Assembly (NCBI GenBank): GCA_902729315.2
Contig: LR746274.1
Coordinates: 6,383,037 to 6,447,036 of the forward strand
Length of the DNA: 64,000 nt
Direction: 5' to 3'
DNA from: Spirodela intermedia
Lineage: Eukaryota; Streptophyta; Magnoliopsida; Alismatales; Araceae
How positions within the stretch are numbered: position 1 is the stretch's first letter; each line of letters begins with the position of its first letter. This document shows, piece after piece, positions 10,763 to 23,230 of the stretch. Position numbers and translations under genes: made by a program. The notes under the pieces are model-generated. The model made no database searches and had not been told where the DNA came from. It worked only from the letters and a program-made list of their open reading frames with translations.

Positions 10763-13700
10763 CTACCGCCTTTGGAAATTGAGAAACTTGATGCCTAAGG
10801 TGAAGATTAAGGAGAAGAAAATCATAAAGCCGACGTGGGCCAATGCCACGTACCCCAAGAAACTACGCTCATAGCCCGGCACCTCCTTTAAGAAGGCCTT
10901 GACCGTCATGCAAGACAGCCCTGGAATTCGAAGCATCTTCTCGCTTTCCCCAAACTGAGACACTATCAACCCATAGATTGTCCAAGCCACCGGTGAAGTC
11001 CAGTAGCACCATCTCCACCACTTCGGAAGCATCTGCAGACAGCCGGAACAAAACTCATTCGATGGGTGTATCATCATTATGTGATTATGACAGAAAGCTA
11101 ATCTCACGGGCAAACCAGCAGAAAGGTAATGGAAGAAATTTTTCTAAATTTTCATTACATTTATCCTGTCTAGATTGTTCTATGTATCACATCGGCAAGG
11201 CAAAGTCTGGTGTCTTCAGCCATGTAAACAACATTAATGCGATCACAAGCCAAAAGCCCATCATAAACAATAACCACTGAAAATGAGATGAATATGAGTA
11301 AAGTAAGGCAATATATTTTCGTGATACGTTTTTCTTATATCCTCTAACGTGCTTATAATTTAATAGTTAACTTACTGGTCTGTAGATGAGGAAACCGCTG
11401 AAGATGTTCCAAAAGTTGAAGAAGAGAAGCATTACAATGCTACCGACTGGATATGCCGGGGTGATCGCTATCGACGTCATCCCTTGTGCCCCGAAGTAGA
11501 GGAAGCACATGAACACAAGGAAGACGAACCACAGGAATTTGTCCACTTGCCAGCTAAAACCTATCATGGAGTAACAGATAAGGCAGTACAGTAGGGCTTG
11601 ACCTGCAATATAGATAACTTCGATGCCCACCTGCCAAAAACACGAACAGTGCGACCAATTAACAACCGAAATTGATACATTTGCGGCATTGTTAAATCAT
11701 GTTGAAAATAATAAGAAAAGGGGGGGAACTTTTTTCTGACTTGAGCAAAGGCATAGGCAAGGGCCGAGTACATGCCCACTGCTCTCTCACGATAGAAGAC
11801 CGTTCTCTCAATAGCCACCACGGGCTGCGCCGTTGCGCCAATAGTGAATCCGAGGAAGAAAGCAAAACAGTACACAGCTCCCATGAGATTCAACACGTCT
11901 TGTTGGGTACTCCTGTTCACGCCACAACGACCAAAAGTCATGATTAAAAAGCACATTCAACGACGACGAATGTCAAATATGTTTCCAACTCGCTTCATTC
12001 GTTTTTAAAATAGCTTTGTTTGAGGTTTTCTTTTCATTCAACGCTGTTGGAATGGATTTCTGTAAAGAACTAATCAACTTACGTCTGTTGGCCCTTGTTC
12101 CAGAAAAGGGTGCCAAATAAAAGACCCATGACAACTGTGGTGAAGAATCTAACGGCATTGTACGAGGGGTTCTTCCAGTAGGACCAGTACTGTTTCCAGA
12201 AGCAGGCCGCGCACTGAGTGACAAAACTCTGGGCGCACTTCGTGGGAAAATAGAGATCCTGGGAACCAGGTGCAGGAGTGCTCAGCTCCTCGATCATCTG
12301 CTGATTTTTCCTGAAACATACGGGAACAGGTTCAATCAAGAGACGTGCCCAATTAACTATATTCAGCTCTCTGGTCAGCGCCTCATCCGACTCACTGATA
12401 CAACGAGGATCTCGAATAGACGTCTGCGAAATCAAGATTGAGGTCAGCTTCCACTGAAGGAACGCTGATCTGGAGCATCCAAGTGGCAGGATTCTGACCC
12501 TCCTTAATCTTCGGAACCCCTGAAATCGCCTGCACAAGCGACAGTTATTGACATAATCAGAACACATACCGTGTATCAGACTGCGGCAGCGGGGAACTTA
12601 CTTCAAAGTACTCAATAAGTCTCCGGGAACTCTGTCCGAGTGGCCCCGCGTATATGACTTGCCCTCCCAATTTCATCAAAATTAGCTACGAAAATCAGTG
12701 GATTACAGCATATAAGTGCGTATAACGTACGATCAGAAATGAATTGCGACGAATAAAAATTGCACCTCATCAAAAGATTCAAATATATCGATGCTGGGTT
12801 GGTGAATTGTGCAAACGACGGTCCTTCCCGTGTTCACCGTGTTCCTCACGGTTCGCATGACGATAGCCGCCGACCTGGCGTCGAGACCCGTAGTCGGCTC
12901 GTCCATGAAGATGATGGAAGGATTTGCGACCAGCTCAACGGCGACCGTAAACCTCTTCCTCTGCTCGGTGGAGAGGCCGTTCACTCCCCGGAGACCCACC
13001 AGAGCGTCCCTCAGTTGGTCCAGTTCAATCAAGTCCATCACTTCCTCCACAAACACCTGGAAGATATAGAAGGTGCCGAGGTATGGCAGCGATGTCCGAG
13101 GACTTAACAGTTTGAGGAATGAGAATGGAGGAGTTGAGATTAAGTCTGTGAAAGAAAGGGAAGTTCATCAAACGCACCTTCTTTGTTTCTGGTTTCACGC
13201 CGGGAGGTAGACGCAGCCACGCAGAGTAGACGAGTGATTCGTAGATGGTGACGTTTGGAGAATGTATGTCGTTCTGCTCGCAATAGCCGGTGACCCTCGC
13301 AAAGGTCGTCTGGTTTTTGGGATACCCGGAGATGGAGACGTCTCCCTCGATGTATCCTCCGGTTTTTCTCCCGGCTAGAACATCCATAAGTGTTGTCTTC
13401 CCGGCTCCGCTAGCGCCGACCAATGCCGTTAGAATTCCTGGTCTGAAGGCGCCGCTGACGTCGCAGAGCAGCTGGAGACGGATTTCTTCAATCCCCTGGC
13501 CCTTCATTTCCTGATTAAAAGAGGACGACAGTCCTAATTGAACAAGACCTTTATGTGTTAACGAATGAGTGAGTACTTTATCGTGATTTGATGTTTGATC
13601 ATAATTGTGTAATGATCTAAAAGGTTCGATAAACAAACTTGTTCATATTTTATACACATTTTATCCGAGCGATCTATACATCAGTAGTTGTTTTATTAAT

Positions 13701-16700
13701 AAGTATGCAAGTTTCAAAAGGTAAACAGTTTGTCGAAATCATAGGAAAATATGAACAAACTTACAGCGGGCATGTCGACGTAATAGTTCACATGATTGAA
13801 CGAAAACCGCCGTTTGCGCGAGTACCTGGAGATAGATAGGTCAGACGACTGATTATTAGGGAGGAACAGCTTGAAATGCGTCAGAGCAGAGAGCAAGGAA
13901 GAAAAATCTGGTACCGTTGGGCGCAATCCCTCCAGTTCTTTCGGAGCACTGCGGTGGCGACAACCCCTGTAGTTTTGTTTGTTCTTCGTCATTTATGACG
14001 AGGGCTCGGGATTCCTCCACAGCTGCATGTCACATCAGTTTTTTCATGTCATCATTAACCCTGCATTGAGAAAACTCTATCCGGAAATGGAAGGAGTAGC
14101 GATGCTCAGCTTCCGAAACGTAAAAATGATTAATAGACATTTCTCTGCTAATGCGCTTCCAAAGGTGACTATAATATTTGATAAGTCGCTCATTTTTCGG
14201 TGTCCATGACAGAGAAAACCACTGTAAGCGGCTGCAATTTCTAATAATAAAACGCAAGCAACACTTGACGACGAAACGAGGGCTTAGTTTGTATGAAAAA
14301 GTACGGCAATAAACGATTATCACTTACAGTCCAGGTAAGCCACGCAAGCAACGAAGCCGAGGTTGTAGAATACAGTGAGAACTATCAGAGCTCCTATGGA
14401 TATCCAGTACCGGTAGCCATCCACAAACATTCCCTTGGATTTGAGAAGTGCCGTTCTCACCGTGGGGGCATCGATGCTGGTCTCGTTGTTCGGCTGTCCC
14501 GCGCAGAAATGCCATCGCCCGTTAGATTCATTAATTATGCGAAGATGGACAATGATATCTACCACGGAAGAAATATAACGATCAACTAGGCATGAGAGAG
14601 GAATTTTGCCTTGCCCCAGCTGGAATCAAGAAACTCGTTGATGGCCAGAGCATTCTGCCCGTACATCATTGTGGAGGTCCAGTAGCCCCATATCCACCAC
14701 GCGTCGAGGTCATCTTAGAGCAAAAAGAGGCAAATCACCTCGTGTTCAGTACACACTTACGCGAAGTGATGGCCTATATAGCAATGTATCACGGACTATA
14801 TTCGAACACAGATATTGATGCCGTATATCAAGTGTGAAACAATGATACGGACCAGATAGCTTTAGAAATGAGAAGTCCTGATCGTAAACATTCAGTGAAT
14901 CGACAAAACAACTCATTTGGTAACTATATTCAAACATACATGCCTTTATGGAGGCGCGAAATAATGGTATCGATTTTATTACCTTTGGATATCACAAATC
15001 CTGATAGCGTAAACATTATGACCAAGCCAAAAACACCGACGGAGTTGGCAGCGACCATCGATCTTCCAGCTGCGCCTATGAACCGAAACAAAGCCATAGC
15101 CACCTGATGCGTCCAAAACAACGCCAAAATTTGCCGGAAAAATCTGAAATGATCGGAAGACTATCAGTTGAATCCGTAGTCACCGTCCAATCAGTGATCG
15201 CCACAAAACCATGGGAGTTCAACTTGAAAATAAATCAAGATGACCAGCATGCAAATGATGTTTTCAGACGCCACAATGACACAAAGCACAGGGTGGCGTA
15301 TCGTCTTACCTCCCGGCGGGGGGCGCAAACCCCATTCCATAGTAGGTGATAGAGACCCAGATGACTGATTCCAAAAGTGAGATCGGAACTTTCAGGAGAA
15401 CCAATGGCAAGCCGAACGCCCAAGAAGGATAGAATAATAAATCTCTCTGTTTATAGTGGACAGGCAACCCCAGAACAGTCATTATGATCTCCGCCATCCC
15501 ATTAAACATCACGCTAACCAGGCCGTAAAATAGCGCCCCCAAATACTTCCCCCCATCGGCGATCGACTCGCGGTGCATCTGTGTCCTCGGGAAAACACTG
15601 GTTCCAAGCGCAGCTAGGAATATCAGTTGGCCGGTTTAAAATATATAGAGAATTGAGTTTCTTTTCATCAGCAACCACTCTCGCGTAAAGCATGCTTTGA
15701 AGAGCTCCCAGCTAGTGTCGCCGTATTTGTCCTTAGCTAATGCAGATGGATGAGTTTTGGATCTATCACAAGCCACCTCAAGGTCTCCTTTCATTTGCTG
15801 GCCAACGTAGAACGAGTCGAAAGCTTCGACGAACTCGTTAACTGACATGTACCTGTACGGTCGTTCCTTGTGTGTCCAATATTGCTCTTGATCTTTTCTA
15901 GACGTCACCTCCTGAAGAAAGTCAGGGATCCCTTTCCTTTCGGGGCATTTGAAGCCCATGAACTCAAAGAAATCGAGGACCTTCTCACGAGGACCCTGAT
16001 ATACGATCTTCCCCTCCGACAGCAAGATGATGTCATCGAAAAGGTCAAAGGTTTCGGGAGCCGGCTGAATAAGAGAGATAACCATGGTTGTGTCCAGAGA
16101 GTGAACAATCTGCCTCAGGAACTTCACGATCTGAAAGGTTGTGGAGGCGTCCAAACCATTAGAAATCTCGTCCATGAATAGGGCTCTCGCTGTCCAACCA
16201 GCATCTCAACTGGAAGCACAAAGAAAGTTGCAGTAAGATTCTGTGGTAAAATATTAACGAAACCTACAAGTGACTAGCGAATTGACGAGTTACGTTTTAT
16301 TATTGTGCATGTGGCGGCCTGATAACTAGATGATCGTCCTTAAAAAGGATGAATTTCTGTTGGTCCCCAATCTCCGTTATCGCTCGCTTACCGACAGTCG
16401 CACGTTTCTTCTGTCCCCCGGAGATTCCTCGCCTCATTTCGTCACCCACTAAGATATCCGCACACGTTTCCAGTCCGAGCTTCTGCCCACAACGTTTTCC
16501 GGATCGATCAATAATACGTCAGAACGTATTCTCAGATAATAAGAAAGGGAAACATGAAGAACTAGAGAAAAGGGAAGACCTTGAGAATGTGATCCATGGC
16601 TACACTTCGGCCATGGTCTCGTGACATGGTACCCTTCATGTAGGTTTCAATTTCAGGGTCTGGATATATTCCAGCGTCCCTCTCCAATCTCGACATTTCC

Positions 16701-17980
16701 GACAGCATCTCGTGGTTGGATCCGACGCCCAGACACCGCCCAGAGAAACCTAAAGTTTCTCTAACGGTCATCTCCCCGAGGTGAAGATCGTGTTGACTTA
16801 TGTACGCACTGGTCCTCTGGGGGACGAACTCCGACAGCTGGTGACCGCAGTATGAGATTCCGCCATCTACCTGTTAAACGATTTGATTCGTCAAAAAGAG
16901 TAGAAGGCCAATTGACATGCAATTAATTAATTAGGTTCAACTTTACCCTGAGGCTCTTGTCTAGCTTTCCTGCAAGAGCCAATAATAGAGTTGTCTTCCC
17001 TGATCCGGGGGGACCGAGAAGAAGAGCCATCCTGAATGAAAAAATTATGGATCAAACGGACCGAGGAGAGCTCTTCTCGTCCTGACTACTGATTCCAAGT
17101 AGAGATTAAGAGGAGGCATCTCGGACGGAGAAAGGCCCTCTCAAATAATTTTCAGAAGGATATTATCTTCAGAGTTCCGAATTCCTATTATTTCACTAGT
17201 TTTATTGCTGTCACTGTAACGGCTCCGTCGACGTACCTTGAAGGCTTCAAACTTCCCGCGACACCTGTTAAGATCTTATTGACCACTTTTTTGGAGAGGG
17301 ACAGACCAGCCAATCCGACAATTCCCTGCGGGATGAGACGGAAATTCACCTCTAAGATCGTCCTAAAATAAGATTAGTGGAATAGGAAGAGGAAACATGA
17401 ATTAGAAATAAAGAAGAAAGGATGACAATGAGATTCGGACTTCTATTGCGTTGATTATGGAGTTTAGTAACGTGGGAAGAGCCCTCCTTCCACGTATGCA
17501 TCTGCTTTTACCGACAGATTTTCGAACCGGACTTCGATCTTCGGCATTTCAATCCCCACACTGTTGCACGTTCAAAAATAAATCAAAATAAAAGAGATCA
17601 TACCTACTAACCGATTAAACATATAAATAGAAAGAAAGAAAAACCGACCTGTCTATTCGTTCCCTGAGGCGGCGGAGGAGCCCCTCATTATCCTCGACAA
17701 TCTCTCGGGCACTGTCGATGAAGATCTTCCCGTCCTGGCTGCTAAAAGAGGCGAGGTCGACGGCGTCGCGCCCCGGCAGGTACTGCTCGACTTCCCTCCG
17801 CGACCCGGATAGCTTCCCCAGGGCTGCCAATCGTAGAGTGGCTTCATCATCCTCGTCGTCCCTCCTAGAGTGGAATACGTCCGATGGGTCGGTCCACAAC
17901 TCCCGAAAGCTTCCGGAATGATGGCTCCGCCAGCTCCTCCGGCTGCTCCCCGCCGAACAGGATAGCTCGGGCACAGCCAT
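10763..17980 (-). pseudogene. Full-size PDR/ABCG transporter, probably a young pseudogene
   Basis: Family role: plasma-membrane full-size ABCG (PDR) pumps exporting metabolites, hormones or toxic compounds using ATP, in the order NBD1-TMD1-NBD2-TMD2. Exons I infer, 5' to 3': 17980-17649, 17560-17441, 17325-17237, 17031-16947, 16870-16580, 16482-16392, 16209-15310, 15143-14983, 14713-14610, 14493-14328, 14022-13915, 13825-13765, 13510-13178, 13056-12766, 12685-12602, 12529-12396, 12310-12083, 11912-11741, 11630-11376, 11032-10763; about 1,425 codons, the normal family size. Seen: Walker [10 protein letters not shown] (exon 4) and GASGAGKTT (exon 13), signatures ISGGQ (exon 6) and LSTEQRKR (exon 14), Walker B ALFMDE and IIFMDE, His loop HQPS, and the family C-terminus NFQRR. 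Lesions: frameshift near 17,481-17,487 (exon 2), frameshift near 16,190-16,194 (exon 7), in-frame TAA at 15,636-15,638 (exon 7), and a phase clash between exons 11 and 12. The Walker and signature motifs themselves are intact, so decay is recent or the assembly has errors. I start at 17,980 because this frame leads through exon 1 to the RLRERID junction. Confidence 0.85.
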
Positions 17981-19489
17981 GGCTTCTTCGTCGAATTGTG
18001 ATCGCGAATTGGTCGTCTACAATTCAGAGAAGCCGACACAGGTAACAGTACTTCAGCATCTCCACTGGTCTCTCCATCTAGGTATCCTCACGAGAGCAAG
18101 CTATCTTCAGAAGTAGAAGAACAGTTCTCTAAGAAAGAAGAAAAAGCAGAACAAGCACTGAAGACAGGACGAGGTGTGGATCTCCTTATTAATTTTTAAA
18201 GCGAGAAGAGACAAGCAGAGGACGTCTCCTTCGCCGGCGGGGGTTAGGGATTTTGTTTAATGGAGGTAGATAAGAAGAAGAAGAAAACTGAGGATAACGA
18301 GGTGGCGGTGATTAAAGAGGGATTACTCCCGAGGTCTTTTAATGATCATTAAGGTGAGAATAGGTAAGCACCAGACGTCTTCTTAGTCGTTGGGGTTAGG
18401 AAGTATACGGGTATCCGAGTGGACGAAAAGGAAGAGAAACGAATCCGGGTGCACCCCCTCCCCATGCATTTACAGCTTGAAAGGTCCTCCTAGCTAACCA
18501 CGTGCAATAAGAGCGTGCACACCTGTCCACCTTCGCCGGGAGCCAAGGGCTCCTGCTCCAAGTCAAATTTCGATTCCGAAGAATGGCGTTTTCTTTCGAC
18601 GGTGACTGCGTAATCGTTCGATTGGACCTCGTCTCATCGGACAGCTCGTCAGTGGTCACATCTTTGGGATGGTCATGCTTTCTACTTCAACAACAACAAC
18701 GTACATAGGCAATAATTTGGTGGTGCTCGTCTACTTTATCGTCAATCCGTAGAAAAATCAGTGAGCCCAAGTGACCGTCTTTCTTAGTGGTGAACCAAAC
18801 GTCTGACTTTTCACTGAAATGTGAAATTCTTCATATAAGTATTGTCTGGATCACAGCAGACATGAAAATGATGTGGCAATCACTAAAGGTTTTTCTTTTT
18901 TTTTTTAGCGCGTGCTTTTTTTTCGAGATTAGATTAGTCTTCATTGCGGTTAATGTTGCAAGTACGAGAGAAACTTCACAACTTGCAACAGAAAGCATCC
19001 ATAACGTATCACGCTGGTATATATGTTTGAGTTATGGATTTCTGTACAATACTGTCCATGTTAGAGTAAAATCCCAAAGTTTCACAAGACTGTTTTCATG
19101 ATCCGTACGATGTGAAGTAGGAGAGAGGAGAAGTATTAACTGACGTTAAGATCATTTATTAGAACATTGTTCATGAACAGTGTTCTATATATCTACAACA
19201 CTGTTCGTGGCGTCGCTGACCTCCACATATGACATAAATAACAGTTCCTAATGATATTAATGGTAATCAATATACAAGTCATAGAGATATTTATGCGTCA
19301 ACTTCATTCAGAACCAAGTGGTTATGCGTCATATAGATATTTATTAACCAGAATTATTGTCATGAATTTTCTTAAAGTTTTCTCAATTAATTATTAACTC
19401 GCCTAAGAATCGTGTCATTGACAAACGTTGATTATTGTGCGACAATAGCCCGGAATTCGTTCTAGTTGAGACAAGTTACGAAAAAAAAT
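17981..19489. other. 5' flank of the PDR gene and intergenic DNA
   Basis: The first 400 bases upstream of the PDR start contain purine-rich GAAG/AAGAAG runs (18,100-18,310, plus strand), probably leader or promoter DNA; I see no clear TATA box at a convincing distance. From about 18,780 the DNA is AT-rich without coding signal. A 104-codon plus-strand frame at 18,787-19,101 has no recognised similarity and is not called. Confidence 0.4.
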
Positions 19490-19492
19490 GTG

Positions 19493-19790
19493 CTAACCAA
19501 CATCAACCCCCTTCCTCTGCCAAACCGTCGTATGAACTCTCTCAACGAAGCGGTGAGGTCGTCCCCAGCCATGGCTTGCCATGCCATGACTTTTGTCAAT
19601 GACCTGATTCCTGAGTGATCTTCTGGTAACAGGGACAGAACTCTGGTAATAGTACTTCACCACTTCCGCCGGTTTCTTCCGCCGTGGGTCGTTTCCACCG
19701 AAACGACTAATCTTCAAAAGTAGAAAAAGGGCTCTCTGAGGCAGAAAAGCCAGAAGCAATTCTGGCAGCAGCACTGCATATGAAATAATG
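19493..19790 (-). pseudogene. Relic of a PDR gene start and 5' flank
   Basis: On the minus strand a segment resembles the start of the resident PDR gene and its upstream DNA. The flanking motif GGTAATAGTACTTCACCAC at about 19,645 matches GGTAACAGTACTTCAGCAT at about 18,043. A purine-rich block with TCTTCAAAAGTAGAAAAAGG follows in the same order as in the resident flank. An ATG at the equivalent place (complement of the CAT at 19,570-19,572) opens MAGDDLTASLRE, a start of PDR type, before similarity ends near 19,493. This is inference from short matches; it could be a chance resemblance between purine-rich leaders. Confidence 0.4.
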
Positions 19791-21176
19791 GCAGTAGAGG
19801 AGACTTAGCCATGATACTTGTTGTCGTAGTAATTCTTGGGATGTGTGTCAGCCATCCCAGCAGACCGAAGCGGACTGGGTCCAGGAGGATGCTCAAGAAG
19901 TGGGCAACCAGCCACGTGAAGGCACGCGAGCAGGCCCGTGGACTTAGGGACCCACGCCCTCTTTTTTTCTCAGCTGACCGAGACATTTTTTGCGGGCCCA
20001 GTTGTTTACTTTTCTTTTTATAGGGTACGAAACCCTAAACTTCAAACAACGGGCGTGCTTGAAAAACTCCTTTTGGGTTGGTTGGCTGTTGCCGGAAAAA
20101 TAGATAGATCTCTCGTCCTTCTTCCTACAGTTTTCTTCTCCACTTCTTTTCGCTTTCGAAGGGGTGATTTTTGCAGAGGCGTCTCTCTCCAGCGACGACG
20201 AGGAACATTCATTGGTAGCCCACCTTAACCTGGGTGAATATCTCTTGTTTGTCTTATTCTGTGTCGTTTGCATTTGTTTATCCACTCTACACTCGCTATG
20301 GCGGCTTTATTTCACTACAGCAATAGTAGTATTAGAAGATGTGTAAGTAGAAGAAGAAAAAGAAAAGGAAACAGAAGCCTTCAGAGAAGGAAACGGTGAT
20401 TAAAAATACTAAGAAACACTCTAGAGCGTCTATTAAATTTCCGGACGGCCCAGATCGTAGCCGGTTAGGGTAAAAACGGGGAGTATCCACCTCCTCGTGG
20501 AAAGGCCAACCGGGGCCTTCCTCCTTCCACCGCCTCGTCCTTGTATTCTGTCAGAGAGAATACACGTTATCCTTGGATGATGAAAAAGTCTTCGGCCCGA
20601 CTTGAATAGGCTGCTTGGTCTGAGCGACATGGATGCCGGACGGCGAGGGGGCTTAATAATGCAACTGGAGCTCCGACAGCTTGTCTGCAACTGGAGCGAC
20701 ATGGATGCTGGACAACGAGGGGCTCTACTAAATTATATCAGTTATCACATTTTCTCTCCTTCTATGTAAAGTACCCATCAATCTACAGAAAGTTGTCATC
20801 CTCCCCAAGTCTATTATAATCGGAGGGTTCATAAATGTTGTCAGGGATTCGATGTCTCACTATCTGACTTAAGACGCGTCGTGCGTAAAATACGTTTTCT
20901 CACTGTTTTTAACGGTGCGTCTCTGTTTATACGCAGTCCATTACACATGTTGGCCATTAATAATAGGAAAATTACTTACTTCCCTCATACTTCATCCTCC
21001 CATAGAACTTCATCAAACTTATGACTTCATTAAGAACTATATGGTTATGCATAAAAAACTTTCAAGCTTTATTGGACCCGACAGTCTCTCTTATACTAAT
21101 TTCACCACTTTTCTGAAGTTCCCGATCAAGATCTGAACATAATATTTAATGGCGTTGTGAAATGTTTCTAGGTCAG
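19791..21176. other. Unassigned DNA upstream of the PDR relic
   Basis: Moderately GC-rich to about 20,700, then AT-rich. A TATA-like TTTTTATAGGG lies near 20,016 and short open frames occur on both strands (for example minus 19,714-19,986 with a hydrophobic segment), but no product is recognisable. No gene is called. Confidence 0.4.
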
Positions 21177-22742
21177 TTGATGATAACATGTTAATTATGC
21201 TTATTTATTACATGTTTTACATAGTTATATGATTATAATTAGCATGTTATTAAGATTAATTAATAGACTATGAATTTCATATGATGATTGATTTGAAAGC
21301 ATAAGACACCGAATTGATGCATGTGTATTGATCATGAGATTTTATTGGATAAATTATCTTTTAATTATTATTATACGGTTTAATTGAATTACTTTAAATC
21401 ATGATTATGTAAGCATAATTGATATATTTGGCATGATCTATTATTTATTTCATAAGTTCTAAAGTCATATCATGCATAATTAATTTATAATCTAGAGAGA
21501 GATGACTTGCTTATGTAGTTATTTTCTCTATTTGATTAAAAAGACTTCTATGAATTATTTTTATTAATTTAATACAGGCTTAATAGGCCCATGGGCTTAT
21601 TAGAAGACCCACACAAACTGAGGAAGGCACATGGATCTTAAGAGAAGAAGACCACTACCAAAGGAAGGTGGTGCCCCTCTAAATAGGGAAACCGCCCATC
21701 TTAAGTGGGGAAATTGCCCATTTTCCTCCTTTGAAGGAGTCAAAGGGGGTAAGTGGCCTCTTCTAATTGACCACACCCCTCTCCCTCATTTGGCAACCCT
21801 TGGGATTATCTCAACCCCTCTATTAACTAAATCCAATTGCTAAGATAAGTTATAGGGTAAGGGATCGTAAGAAGACACTCTAGGTGCTGCCTACCTTCCT
21901 TCGGCTGTCCTTGGTGACAAAAATCTCATCCAAGGGCTGTGCACTCTCATTCATGATCTAAGGGCTAAGAATGGATACAACCAATACAAGAATAAAACAT
22001 CATTTGAAGAGAAGAAAGATTATTCTTTACTTGGGAGAAGAAGCCACATAGAGTAAAAGAGGAGCAAGGCTAAGAACTTCACTAAGGGAGAAATGTCTAA
22101 GAATTCCCTTGAAGCACTCCAAGGGTTAACCAAGTAGGTAAATGTATTATATTTTATTTATATTTTATGAACCTGTTTAAGTCTTGGATGAATGAGTTTT
22201 ATTTCTTATTACATTTCCTTCCTTTTAAGACAAAGAAAGAGTTGATCCGATTGAAGAGTAGGAAGAGATTTGGTTCTTTGATCCTTATAGTGACATTAAG
22301 TTGATCTTAGTATAGAATCCAACCTTTCTACCCTTCATCTACTCCCCTTGATGTATGTTGATCTCTAAATTTATCAAGATTGATCACATTTCAAAGAGTG
22401 AGCAAGACATGGCAGATTTATGATACTTTAGATCATTCTCCTTCAATGTTATTTTACCCATTAATTCATCAAAGTTGAGCATTTAGTTAGCAGTAGATAA
22501 TGATTAGAAGATATTAGAAGGTAGTTTAAGAGTAGATTAGTCTTATTTAATTTTTCTATTGATTTCCTAAGTGATAGGAAGATTTAGGAAAATTAGAGTT
22601 TTTATTTAGACACATTAGGATTAAAGAATTCAACATCATCTCACATTTCACTATTTATTTCTTATCTAATTTTTCTTCTCTTTGTGATTAAAAATTCATC
22701 AAAAGAAGATTCGTATATCTGCCACTGGTATGCACTTATCAT
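21177..22742 (+). mobile_element. Candidate solo LTR, unidentified family
   Basis: A block that begins TGATGATAACATG and ends GCACTTATCA would have the TG...CA ends of an LTR of about 1.57 kb. Its ends resemble those of the LTR at 55,721-57,195, which begins TGATAACATG and ends GACTTATCA. It has no coding content. The flanking five bases (TCAGT and TTGTG) do not match, so a target duplication is not supported and the boundaries are tentative. Confidence 0.33.
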
Positions 22743-22920
22743 TGTGTTTAAATACACACTATCTAATAATATTTATAACTAAGACTTAATAAAATATGAG
22801 TATAGAAGTAAGTCTCAAGTCGAAACACAAGGAGATTGATTGATCCATCATGAAAACTAATTTAGTTTATATATAAACTTATTTTAATATTTTATTAATA
22901 TTAATAAAAATAATAAAATA

Positions 22921-23228
22921 GAAGGGTGAGGTGAGAAGAATAAAGGAAAGAAAGTGGAGAAAAGAGAGGAAAGGAGAGAGAGAAGAAAGAGAGAAGAGAG
23001 AGCTCTCACGAGAGAGAGAAGGGATGAGATCTCTCGTGAAAGGGAGAGAAAGAGAGAGGAAGAGAGAGAGGGAGATCGATTGAGAGAGAGAAATAGAAGG
23101 AGATTGATTGAGAAAAAGGGAGAGAAAGAAAGAGATCTCATGAGAGATAGAGAGAGAAGAGAGGTCTCACGAGAGAGGGAGATAGAGAAATAAGATGAAA
23201 ATAAAGAAAGAGAGAAATACGGTCAACC
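22921..23228 (+). repeat. GA-rich repeat block, copy 1
   Basis: Purine-rich block of GAGA runs with spaced motifs such as CTCTCACGAGAG and GAGATCTCTCGTGAAAG, ending in GGTCAACC. The same block, with the same motif order, occurs at 44,755-45,025, so this is an ordered dispersed repeat and not simply microsatellite DNA. Here the block is cut on its right side by the LTR at 23,231. Arg/Glu-rich open frames across it are compositional. Confidence 0.7.
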
Positions 23229-23230
23229 TG

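Noticed and set aside
10978-13514. Plus-strand frames across PDR exons
   Set aside because: Antisense shadows of exons whose minus-strand reading gives clear ABC transporter motifs and splice sites.
22954-23193. Arg/Glu-rich open frame (79 codons) and its Ser/Leu-rich antisense
   Set aside because: Produced by the GA-rich repeat; stops are absent for compositional reasons.
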